Source: Erythrophleum ivorense (Eukaryota; Streptophyta; Magnoliopsida; Fabales; Fabaceae). Taken from it: a DNA stretch of 64,000 nucleotides. The position numbers and the translations under genes are program-made. This document shows, in pieces, positions 11,576 through 22,734 of the stretch. The stretch's first letter is position 1; the number at the start of each line of letters is the position of its first letter. The notes under the pieces were generated by a model. That model had not been told where the DNA came from. It did not search any database and worked only from the letters and a program-made list of their open reading frames with translations. The stretch covers positions 16,288,556 through 16,352,555 of the forward strand of contig JAIUCV010000001.1 of NCBI GenBank assembly GCA_026724425.1. Reading direction: 5' to 3'.

Positions 11576-12929
11576 CACTACAGAAAAAACATCAACTTAA
11601 TGACAAAATTTTCTATCATTACTAGCCTGTCCCTAATCGATCACAAAATTTGTTGTTAAATTAATGACTAAACTAGCAACGAAAAATTTCATTATTAATT
11701 TTCGTGACGGAAAATTCTGTTGCTAATGAAAAGAATAGACTATTCTAATTTTGCGACAAATTTTAGAGATGAGAAACTCCATCACTAAAATTAGCAATGA
11801 AATTTTGTCACAAACTTTTCCATCAATAATCTGTCACAAAATCTGTCTCAAATGATAATTTGAATTTTTTAATGATTTATATGATATAATAATTTGAATA
11901 TATATACATATATCCATCACAAATGATTTAATTATTATTAATTATATATATTATAATTTAATTATTTATATATTATAATTTAAATTATAAATTAGTAATT
12001 TAATGATTTTAATATTAAAATAGTAAAAATGTTATAAATATTAATATGCTTAATTATTCTATAGTCAATAAAAGATCTCCATTTATATATAAATAAATCA
12101 TATATTAATATAAATATAGAATATATTTAATTAATTAAAGATAGTAAAAAATTTTGCAATTTTAAAATCATAATTTAAACAAATGTATACAAGAAATGAT
12201 TTTATTAAAAATAAAAAAATAAAAAAAATAAAAGTGAAATAAATATTTCACTTAAAAAAATATAAAAGATGAATAATATAAAAAATAATAATATGTCTCT
12301 TTTACAAAATTTAACAAATATTAAAAGTGATTTCACTTGTTCATTGTACTTCAATCATGACACTTATCTCTTGCCTATCTCCTCTCCCAATTGAATTTCC
12401 CTTTCTGTTATGTCGTGAGAGTTTAATTTTTGTATTTAAACTGAGTTAAATTCATGCTTTCTTCCTCTTGTCTCTTTGTTTTTTTTTTTTTTATGTTTTT
12501 CTAAGTAATTGTGTCAAGGTTTCCCTTTCTCCAAAAACTAAAATTTTCTCTTATTTAAATATCAAATCTCTCAAATTCTTTTGAAAGAAGTAAAGACTGA
12601 AAATCAATGGGTGAAAAATTAGAAAAAGAGTGAAACGCATGATCTAAAATCTAATACGTATCTCATTAACAAATTTGAGGGAGGAAAAGGGATCTGCCCA
12701 CTCTTAAATAAATATAGTCAAATTTTCATTGTTAATTAGTTATTTAATTCAGTATACAACCCCCTAATTTTAAATAAATTCTATTTCTATGAATTCTTTT
12801 TTATTTATATAATTTATTTAAATATCCACATGGATATCTATGCAATGTTCATGTGACATAATATAAGAAGAGTTATATAAATGGAACTTGTGGCAATTTT
12901 GTGTGTATTTCAACTTTTATTAAACTTTT

Positions 12930-13260
12930 ACTATTACAGAAATAGGATATCTTGACGTACATTCGTTGGCGGTTCTTTTAAAATCGCTAGATTATAAGCT
13001 TTTGTTAGCGGTTATAAATAAAATTGCCAATAAAATAAATAAATATAGTTGACAATTCTTAAAAAACTACTAATTATATTATTATAGTTGCTAATTAAAA
13101 ATTCATATAGTTGGCAGTTCCTTTTAAATCGTGAACTATATAATTGTTTTTCTAAAAATATTTAAAAATCTAATTGACATTAATTGGCGGTTTTATATTA
13201 ACCGCTAACGAAAACTACATTAAAGTCGGTATTTTTTATAGAACCACCAACCAAGGCCAT
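12930..13260. repeat. Second family of subterminal-type repeats inside the CACTA element
   Basis: Repeated words of the form TTGGCGGTT, TTAGCGGTT and AACCGC in both orientations, beginning after ACTATTACAGAAATA. They differ from the outer TTAGCGACAAAAT repeats. They resemble the terminal part of another DNA transposon, possibly a nested CACTA end. A matching second end was not found. Confidence 0.4.
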
Positions 13261-13560
13261 TTTAAACCTGTAACCTAAACCCATTTTCGTGTCAAAATAG
13301 TTCACCCCTATTTATTGAACCTCTACCCCCTCGGTGGTTCTCTCTTCATTTTTGGCGGCCTCCCTCCTTTTCCAGTGGCTTCGACACAAGTTGCACCAAT
13401 TTTGCACCTCACCTACTTGCCATTTTCGGCTCCTTTGCAACCCCATGATCTTTCACTCATGGTGCGACGGTCCTTCTTCCTCTCTCCAACTTGTTCTCTT
13501 CTTGGCACTTCTCACTGCATTTCTTAGCTCTCCTTTTACAAGGTATGTAAATTTCTTTTT

Positions 13561-14450
13561 TTTGGATTATTTAATTTAGAAGGATTTTCTTTTAAAATGA
13601 ATATATACAAGTTTCCTAAATTTTGAAGTGGCAATTTTGATTGATAACATCGGGTAATTATCTTATTCTATCTATAATTGTATCAAGATTGCTTACTTTA
13701 TTTACATGGCATTGCATACAAATTATGTAGACTCTGTCATTTTTCCTATTTAGTTTGTATCTTTATTATTGACTGAACTTTATCTAACTTCTATTCATGT
13801 TTGATGAATATAAATATTTGTTAGATTTTTTAGTTTGTATCTTTATTGTTGATTGAAATTTATCCAATTTTTGTTCATGTTTAGTGAATATAAATATTCT
13901 TCATATTTTTAGTTTGTATTTAGGTTAAACACCAATCTAACAGAGTGGTTTTAGTAGGATTTATTGTGATATTGGAGAATCAGGTTCTAAACTTATAGTT
14001 GAATTTCTTTGTTTTTTGGGTTATTTAATTTAGAAGGATTTTCTTTTAAAATGAACATATACAAGTTTCCTGAAGTTTGAAGTGGCAATTTTGATTGATA
14101 ACATCGGGTAATTATTTTATTCCATTTATAATTGTATCAAGATTGCCTACTTTATTTACATGGCATTGCATACAAACTATGTGGACTCTATCATGTTTCC
14201 TTTTTAGTTTGTATCTTTATTATTGACTGAACTTTATCCAAATTCTATTCATATTTAGTGAATATAAATATTCGTCAGATTTTTTAGTTTGTATCTTTAT
14301 TGTTGATTGAACTTTATCCAATCTCTGTTCATGTTTAGTGAATATAAATATTCTTTAGATTTTTAGTTTGTATCTAACTTAAAGACCAATCTAATAGAGT
14401 GGTTTTAGTGGGTTTTATTATGATATTGAAGAATCAAGTTCTAAACTTAT
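13561..14450 (+). repeat. Tandem duplication, about 454-bp unit
   Basis: 13561-14014 is repeated directly at 14015-14450. Both begin TTTGG(A/G)TTATTTAATTTAGAAG, and both later share AGTGGCAATTTTGATTGATA and ACATGGCATTGCATACAAA. Within each unit a smaller block of about 90 bases, beginning TTTAGTTTGTATCTTTATT, also occurs twice. Confidence 0.85.
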
Positions 14451-14993
14451 TGGGAATTTCATTTGGGTAGGAGCTTGAGTTATAATTATTCAGGCTTTTT
14501 TGTTTAGCATCCCCTCTTATTATGTCATTCAGAATTCTAGCTAGAGTTTCTTGTTGGATTGAGAAGATTATGAGAGATTGCTTATTGCCAACATTGGGAG
14601 ATAAAAGGAAAGATCAATTCTAGTTTTGTGTGTGTTGTTGGATAGAAATAAAATATCAACTCTCTTAAGTTTCAGTCTTAAAGCTCCTTTTCTATAAAAA
14701 TTATAAAGTAGAAGTTTCTTAACACTTCCTGTCATTGTTCTTTCATTATGGACTCTAAAATATTGTATTGATGTAGAGTTTTAGTTTGAAGAGAGGGCTT
14801 AAGGCCTGAGAAACTTTCGTTTTTAAGTAGTCATGTTGTTGATTTTTCTTTGAGATGTAGATTGAAAGAAAAGAATAATTAAATAAAACATAATTAGGTA
14901 ATATTTAGTAGAGTAATAGGTAGGAGTCCAAGCATATTAGGAGTTACTAACCACATTTATTTCAAGTTGGTTCTTGTTAGATCAAAAAAAGGT

Positions 14994-15300
14994 ATGGATC
15001 GGAAATGGATATCTGCCAATCGTCTATCTAAGGAATATGAGGATGGAGTGAAATAGTTTATTAGGTTTGTAGTTGAGTATGAAAAAGAACCTAGTAAAAT
15101 TATATGCCCTTGTTTAAATTGCTACCATGTGAAGTGAATTAGTGCAACTGAGTTGGAAGATCATTTAGTATGTAATAGGATTGACTAAAGTTATACATGT
15201 TAGACAAAGCATGGTGAGATGAAGGATGAGCATAGTAACTGAGAGTATAATGAGAGTTGTGTCTCAAACGATTTCAACACAAGTACCTATGAGGCTAACC
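14994..15300 (+). pseudogene. Decayed transposase-associated domain of TNP2-type CACTA transposase
   Basis: Translation from the ATG at 14994 gives MDRKWISANRLSKEYEDGVK, then a stop, then residues with CPCLNC and further stops. This matches the start of plant CACTA transposase-associated domains (MDR.W....RLS.EY..GV..F, then a CPC..C motif). In-frame stops fall after residue 20 and again after about residue 51. The catalytic TNP2 core is not recognisable downstream. Confidence 0.7.
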
Positions 15301-16329
15301 GTCTTGAAGAGACGACAAATGTGGTTGAAGAGGATCTTTGGGATTGCTTTAAAATGTTTGAGAACTTGAAAAGTGATACAAAAATGCCATTATATTCTGG
15401 TTGTACTAAATTCACAAGATTGTTAGTGGTGTTGAAGTTGTACAACTTTCATATCGATTCACTGGGTTCTGTTTCATACTTTTATATTTCAATTATGGTA
15501 TTCTGCATACAACTACATCATTCTCTTATGGGGATGTTTTAATGTCTAATAACTTTTCGTCTATATTGCTGTGTTGATACTTGATCTGTACAACATCTTT
15601 CTCATAGTAAGAAATGTATGCCATGGCTATTGGGAGTATAGTGTCTTGTAAAGTTGGTGTTACCAGCATGTTTTTTGAGACTACACTATACAACTTTAAT
15701 TTTACCAACTTTAGTCTTATGATTAATGACCACTACTTAGAATTAGACTTATTCAAATGTGTACTCTCTCTAAATGTGCTTATCCAATTACTTAATATTA
15801 AACTTTATTATTAAAAGCGTAGTAATTAATATTGGGAAAAAAGAATTAAGTAATCCATTTTAATATTTGCTTGTAAACTTCTTCATTATTTCCTTTTCAA
15901 AAAAAGAGCTACAAACCATTATAGCTTTATAGGTAATCTTTGATGGTTATTGAGTATTTGTTAGTCTACTTCGTGACTACCTGAAAACAGATTATTGGGA
16001 GATAGAATAGAGATGTTGAAAAATCAAAGATGGATGTATAATAGATTAGATTCATACACCTAATCGTGTAATTTCAATATTTCATAACTTTGATTGTGAT
16101 GATTGAATATATTTGTAATTTCAAGATACTTATTCTTTATTATATAATCATATTTCATGTTGAATGTATATAACAGAAAAGATGCTTAAACATGTGTCTA
16201 TTTTTGATTTTAGATGCATTGTCATTGTTTTCTTTATTGTAAAATTGTCTTTCCGCGCTTCTTTTAACATGTTGATTATTTAAGGCTTAAGAATGCCAGA
16301 GCTTATTCTTAGGACTCAATAGGCATAAC

Positions 16330-16742
16330 ATCAAATGATGTAGATGATGATGATGAAGTAGCATTATGGTTAGAGCTTATAGGTGGTAAGAATAAGAAGG
16401 GTTACAACTTTAAGGTAGGTCCTACGGCCCACGATATTAATGCTACCTATTCTTATGTGACTTCTTCTTTTGTTCATAACTCAGAGCTTTATTCAGATTT
16501 TGAAGAGGAATTATGCAGGTGGATTGCCACAGAGACAACACCTTCGAGATAGGAGAACCAAGAGTTTAGAGAGCAGAATCAATGTATTACGGAGCAACAA
16601 ATCCTATCTCTGTTAGACCAGCATAAGCAAACACTTAATAGGATGTAAGAACTTGAATCATGGTTATCTTGTGTCCCATCAGATCCTATACTAGAAGAAT
16701 CAGTAGTTGAGAAGACAAGCCTTGATAATTATCCTCCTCTAT
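16330..16742 (+). pseudogene. Decayed C-terminal fragment of a CACTA-encoded protein
   Basis: A broken frame contains an acidic DDVDDDDE segment, a WLELIGGKNKKGYNFKVGP block and a glutamine-rich helical stretch (EQNQCITEQQILSLLDQHKQ) before a stop near 16742. This layout resembles the second protein encoded by plant CACTA elements. Several internal stops mean it is not functional. The family assignment is an inference from position and composition. Confidence 0.45.
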
Positions 16743-17406
16743 AAAAATAATTTTATTTCTCTTCATGTTATTTTAAGTTATGTGTTTTTAGTTAACGAAT
16801 GTTATAATTTGTTTTAGAATTGTTATCATTTAACTGAGGATCATTTTATTCTATTTATTACTTTTTTATTGAATATTATTATGCCATTTTAATCTATTTA
16901 ATAATAGCATTATTTTTAATTGACCTTCTTTTTTTTGTGCTTTTATTGTACTTTATTGGATAGATAGCAAAGTAATATTGAGGTTAAATTAAAAAAATAT
17001 TATATAATTAAAAAATTACATTAGCAACAGAAAATTCTATCACTAATTTTCTGTCACTTATTAGCAATAGAATTTTCATTGCTGATCTATCAATGATTAG
17101 CGATAGAATCTTTCGCCATTGATTATCAACCAAATATTTTGTCGCTAATCTATCGCAAATTTAGGATATGCTATCCTCACATTTAGCGATGGAGTTCTAT
17201 TCAGCGATGAAATATTAGCGACAAAATTTCCATTTTTGTTACTAATGGATTAACGACGAAAATATACACATTTGTTTGATGGAATTCTTGTTATTAATGA
17301 ATTTCCATATTCTGTTGCTAATTTTGTCGCTAATTCAATTGTGATGGAATTATACACATTTAGCAACAAAAATTTTTGTCGCTAATTTATAATTTTTCTT
17401 GTAGTG

Positions 17407-17409
17407 TGG
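17407..17409. repeat. CACTA target-site duplication, right (TGG)
   Basis: Second copy of the TGG found at 11573-11575, directly after the GTAGTG terminus. Confidence 0.85.
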
Positions 17410-18150
17410 GGACTTGGATTTTTACACAAGGATTCAACATTTATGAAATAGTTTCTAGAAACTTAAGTACAAGGAAAGTAAACATCTTATCACAAATTCA
17501 TAGAAAATTTTATTCCAGGAGCAGAACCACATGCAACAGGATTTTTAATTAAAAAGAGAAACACATCATGCAATATTTCAAAACCCAAAATAAGATTTAA
17601 TTTGTGTAGGATTTTTCAATACCTCCAAACTGTGTACAACACATTTAATATGCAAACCAACATAGATTGAAATATCATGGAGTTGTCTTTGCATTCAAAC
17701 TCCTATTCTCCAACACGCAACTAGTGAAAAGCTCCACTCTGTTAATCAATTATATGGCAATTCATATAATCTATGATGAATTCCATACAAGAATTAACAT
17801 TCAGTAATCTCCTCTATTGATACAGACTATAATCATGTTCTTCACAATAGTCATGTAATTAAATTTTATAAAACACTATAATTGATTTTATGGCGAAAAC
17901 GTAATTGAACACACATACCTTCAAGCCATAGTATAGAATTCGGAGTTGGAAATCCGATACTCCAATCACCAATGGTTTTCCTATTTCTTGAAAAACACAA
18001 TAGCAAGAAGATTAGAAAACAAATACTTAAAGAAAAGTTTTTTGACAAAACTCTTGATGATAAAAACTCGGATCCTTTATTGCGCTAAAAGCACAATAGA
18101 GGATATGATGCCCCCCAAATAGAGGGTCTTTTTTTTTTTTCTTGGAAACC

Positions 18151-18153
<3 letters not shown>

Positions 18154-18208
<55 letters not shown>
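18154..18208. repeat. (AC)n microsatellite
   Basis: About 27 uninterrupted AC dinucleotides. The matching place in segmental copy 2 (about 22478-22498) has a short (AT)n tract instead, so this array expanded or turned over after duplication. Confidence 0.95.
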
Positions 18209-18211
<3 letters not shown>

Positions 18212-19654
18212 TTGCTGCAATGTAGCGCAATAGAGAATATGCTTACTAGTGATGGCAGGTTAAATTTGCCAAAAGTCCCCTTCGCTCTAGATCGCCACTT
18301 AGAACAAAAAATCAAAGAGTTAATTTTGTTTTATCATAAAATTAACTAACCTCATCCACTCACCTATCAACATTTGTTTAAATAGCAAAATCATAAACAC
18401 TAATTCCAATTAACTAACCTCACCTACTCACCTATCAACATTTAAGAGAATTGCGAGGACCATCATATTTTAAAAATAGCATTTTTTTAATTGAATTTAA
18501 TAATTCTAATTCCAATTTTTTAAAATATCCCAACACAATGACTTGTCACAATAAAAAAGAAAGAGCATCAACCAAGTATCAGACCCCAATTAATGTTAGA
18601 CTGAGACAAGATAACCTTAGCAGGAATTCATACCTAAGTCTTTATATCAAATTGAGGCAAGATTGAGCATTAATAAAATTTTAAACCCAAATCCCTATGC
18701 TAGAAATGAAACTACAAGAAGAGCATCAGCAAAATGTTATATCAAAATTTTCATGATAAGCAGAAATTCAAGGCCAGATTTACATACTAGACCGAGACCT
18801 AGAGAGAGCATTTAGCTTGGTCAAAACCATTATGTAAGATACAAAAAGCATAGAGAAGTATTCAACAAAAATTTAATAAAATTTTTAGGCTAAAAATCGC
18901 CCAGAAAAAAAAAAACACTTGGCAGAAATTGAACCAAATTCTTAAGCTAGAAATGAAACCATAGCTAGAGCTAAGAGCATCAGCAAAAGATATTTCAGAT
19001 TGAAATTTCCATGCTAAAAATGAAACACCAAGAAGCCATTGTTATATATCATAATTGAGGCGTATAGCCATTTATGTTGTTTCTGGAATATATGCTACGC
19101 TTATCTTAAGTTAGAACCAGTTAAAACCAATTTTGGTTCGACCAAAACCTAGAACCATACCTACCAGAACCAGTTTGGTTATGAGTTTACCCATTGCTGT
19201 CAACCTATTTCCTCCTTTTCCTTTTCCAAATATTTTTGTAGTCAATTTGCGGATGAGTTAACAAAAGGTTAGCAAAATGTGGTTCCTTGATGATTGTGAA
19301 ATATACAAGAGGTGAACTGTGGCTTCTTCTTCTTTTTCCAATCAATATTGCTCTCCAGTTGTCTTATTGAAGATAGAGAACTTCGCACCTCAGAGTTTGA
19401 TTGATTATTTCTTTCTACATCCTTCTTCCCCCTCTCTTGGTTAGGGAATGTTGTTTGTCAGCATTGCCTATTTTATGCTGTGACAGATCAAGTTGAGGAA
19501 TATAGACAAAGTTTGGGCTGTTTGCAATGATCCTACACTAGTTTTGTTTTGCCTTTTTAACTATATTATTTTGGAGTGAACACAGTTCTATTCCTATCTA
19601 AAGGGAATTGATATTATTTGATGTGCGTCTTACTAATCTGATATATTTTGTGCA

Positions 19655-19807
19655 GTGGTGGGAAAACTTTTATGTGACAGACGGGCCTGGGTTTCTCGCG
19701 GTTAAGGGAAGGGTTAGACTTGATGCAATTGAGAAGTTTCTGCAAGAGCTTCCAATGTCCAAAACTCGTGCTATCATGGTGTCTCAAGTTCCTCTTGCCG
19801 CCCTTTG
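19655..19807 (+). pseudogene. Gene fragment resembling the plant SPOC-domain (TFIIS/SPOC type) family
   Basis: After a good splice acceptor (ATATATTTTGTGCAG ending 19654), the sequence encodes GPGFLAVKGRVRLDAIEKFL followed by QELPMSKTRAIMV. This is the conserved start of the SPOC domain in plant SPOC/TFIIS-like proteins, where I recall a block like W-P-G-F-L-E-I-K-G-R-V-R-L-D-A-F-E-K-F-L-Q-E-L. The first 40 or so bases fit better in a neighbouring frame (GGKTFM, then a stop), so a frameshift is present. The retained acceptor means it came from genomic DNA rather than from a spliced transcript. The rest of the gene is absent. A second, more diverged copy lies at 42756-42856. Confidence 0.6.
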
Positions 19808-20565
19808 AAATGAAATGAAAGAAGTGGCATCTTATGTTGCACTTTGAAGCTTATTCTTTCTTTCACCCTTTATATGCATAGTGGCTTCATGAGTTATACA
19901 AAGGAAAAATTATAGTTTAAGAATTCAAATGGAAAATATTTATAAAACATTTTAAAATTTAAACTTATTTTGAAGGGTTTAAAAATAAAAAATTTAATTT
20001 GAGATCATAGATTATAATTTTTTAAACAATTTTTATTTTTAAATTCTTCAAAATAATTTTAAAGTTTAAGATGTTTCAATATAAATACTTTTAACTTGAG
20101 ATTTTAAATTGTAATTTTCTAAGAATTGGTGGCTATGTGTGAGAACATGTACCATTTGGTGTAAGTGATAAAGCAAAGGATTTGTGGTAGATGAAGAAAG
20201 TGAATTCCACCGTGATTAAACATATTTATCTATAATTATTTTTCTAATATAAAAATAAAATATATTTTTTTATTTTTTTATATCATAACAAATATAATTA
20301 TATAATAAAAAATTTTATTCCATCAAATATATTCTCATTTTCATAAAAATCTTTGTAACGTGCCAGATGTGACCTCAATGAATCTTTTATTCTGCGTTTC
20401 TCTCTGTTCATCCTCAAGAGATCTCCTCTACTCCTCTCTTGTGCGTGAGAGTGGTTGTTAGAGAGAAATAAAGAATAACACGTTTGATACAGAGCATTGG
20501 GCTATTTGACTTGGTTACTTATAAAACAAAAAACATTTTATCCGGACGTGTAGCCGCCAAAATGT

Positions 20566-20602
20566 TTTCCCATATTTACCAAACATTTTATTACCACAAC
20601 AT
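20566..20602. repeat. Short match to the EC1 promoter region
   Basis: TTCCCATATTTACCAAACAT followed by TTTATTACCACAAC closely matches 6206-6242 just upstream of the EC1 TATA box, with a few substitutions and a one-base length difference. It lies between the two segmental copies. The cause (shared repeat, small duplication or chance in AT-rich DNA) is unknown. Confidence 0.45.
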
Positions 20603-22734
20603 CCCTTGGAGTAAAGATCAAACTCTACCTAATTTGAAAGAATAAAAAACCATGTTAATTAGTTGATGATTTTTACTTCATTTATATATTTATTTATTTT
20701 ATTTTTATGAAAAAAGAAAAAAATGAAAATAATTTGATTAAACAAAACTATTTGAAAATTATTTGATGTGTTTTAATTTATAAAATCAAAATTTATATCA
20801 CCTTCTTATCCTCCTTTTCTTTCTTTCTTTTTTTAGGTGGTATTATGGATTTTTGGAAATAAAATTTTTATTTACTTTTTGAAAGAAGTGAGAAATTTTT
20901 AAGGATTTCGAATGATTAATTATAAAAGGATTTTCGGATTTAAAAAATAATTTTTAATTTTGTAATTTGAATTTTTATCAAAACGAGATTTGAAAGGAAA
21001 ATCAGTGAAAGTTCTAAGTTTGTAGAAAAATGATTTAATTAATTTTTTAGCAATGGATTTTTCTATTTTTTAGTTTTATTAAGATAATAAATTGAATTAA
21101 TTGAATGTGGATCATTGAAACCGCTGGGTTTATTGCACTATAATTACACAACTTAATTAGCATTGGTATCTATGCTCACCAGTAAATATACTATGTATCT
21201 ATTAGTGAGAAGAAAGAGTGGGAAAAAGTTTCACGTTAAATAAAATTGAAATAGAGGAGGAATGTATAGGTAAAAGAAATTATAAATATAATGCTTTAAG
21301 GTATTGGGTTAAGATAAATTCATATGTGTGATGGTTGCAGGTATGAGAGAGGTGGACACAATGGGTTTGATTGTGATGCCTGCGGGTTTGAAACAAGTAT
21401 GGAGATAATGGCTCAAGTGGATGGAAGTTGGAGATTAATACAAATATACAATAGTTAGTTATCCACTTTTTATCTATCCATTGGTTTCCTTGTAGGGATT
21501 TAGAAGTACTTCAAGTTATATCATTTAATTATTTTTAAATTTTAATAATAATTTTTTACGAAGTTCATAATTAAAAGACTATTTTTATTTTACGTTTTAT
21601 TTCCTTTAAAAAATAAAAAATTCGATCTAAACCATCTATATCCTTTTCTATGCACACAGGAAGATCCATTTTCCCTAACAAACCAAATCTTGTTCACAAG
21701 AGTGCACAAGGGACTAGATTGTATTTTTAAAATTTTGTGCTCGGGACTTGGATCTTTAAAATAGTTTCCAAAAACTTAAAGTACGAGAAGATAGTAAACA
21801 TCTGATCACAAATTCTTAGAAAACTTCATTCCAGAAGCAGAGCCACATACAGGCAGGATTTTTAATTAAAAAGGGAAACACATTATGCATCATTTCAAAA
21901 CCCAAAATAAGATTTAATTTGTGCAGGATTTTTTAATACCTTCAAAACTGTGTACAGAACATTTAATAAGCAAACCAACATAGATTGAAATATCACGAAG
22001 TAGTCTTTGCATTCAAACTCCTAATCTCCAACACGCAACTAGTGAAAAGCTCCACTCCATGTTCAATTATATGGCAATTCATATAATCTACAATGAATTT
22101 CTTACAAGAATTAACATACAATAAGCTCCTCCATTGATACAGGCCATAATCAGGTTCTTCACAATAACATGTAATTCAATTCTGTAAAACACTATAACGA
22201 AGAGATTTCATAGCGAAAATGTAATTGAACACACGGACCTTAAAGCTATAGTATAGAAGTCGGAGTTGGAAATCCAGTACTCCAATCAACACTGGTTTTC
22301 CTATTTACTGAAAAACACAATAGCAAGAAGATTAGAAAGCAAGTACTTAGGGACAAGTCTTTTTTTTTTGGGGACAAATCTCTTAGGGATGAAAATTTGG
22401 ATCTTCTATTGTCTTAAAAACACAGTAGAGGATATGATGCCCCCAAATAGAGGGCTGTTATTTTTTTTTTTAAACTTCAATATATATATATATATATATC
22501 TTCGCTATGGTGTAGCGTGACAGAAAATGTGCTCGCTAATGATGGTAAGTTAAATTTGCTAAAAATTCCTCTCACTCAAAATAGCCACTTAGACCAAATG
22601 GTCTCCTCCTTTCAAAGAGGTCATTTCGTTTTATCAGGAAATTAACTAACCTCACCCACTCACCCATCAATAATTGTCTTAATAGCAAAGTCATAAATAA
22701 TAAGAGAATAGTGAAGACTATCGTATTTTAAAAA

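Larger units (their letters stand above)
11576..17406 (+). mobile_element. CACTA (En/Spm-type) DNA transposon, degenerate
   Basis: A 5831-bp element beginning CACTACAGAAAAAA and ending TTTTTCTTGTAGTG, which are inverted CACTA termini, with a 3-bp TGG duplication as expected for this superfamily. Both ends carry many subterminal repeats built on TTAGCGACAAAAT-like words (about 11620-11850 and 17020-17400), as in plant CACTA elements. The interior has only decayed coding sequence: a transposase-associated domain near 14994-15280 and a C-terminal fragment near 16330-16740. Segmental copy 2 lacks the element at the same place, so the insertion followed the duplication. It is almost certainly non-autonomous now, because no intact transposase frame remains. 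Confidence 0.92.
10434..20470. repeat. Segmental duplication, copy 1 (interrupted by a CACTA element)
   Basis: The host parts of this region (10434-11575 and 17407-20470) match 20612-45060 in order and orientation. Matching anchors include 10434-10530 with 20614-20700, 11450-11575 with 21630-21745, 17410-18060 with 21740-22380, 18440-18560 with 22710-22734 plus 26051-26120, 19205-19310 with 42330-42430 and 20345-20465 with 44905-45025. Identity by eye is high but with many substitutions and small indels. Without the CACTA insert this copy is about 4.2 kb. It holds a broken fragment resembling a SPOC-domain gene at 19655-19807 and otherwise looks non-coding. Confidence 0.85.

Noticed and set aside
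13315..13579. Plus-strand open frames with serine/leucine-rich products
   Set aside because: Located in the CACTA interior; no similarity to transposase or host proteins is seen and two frames overlap.
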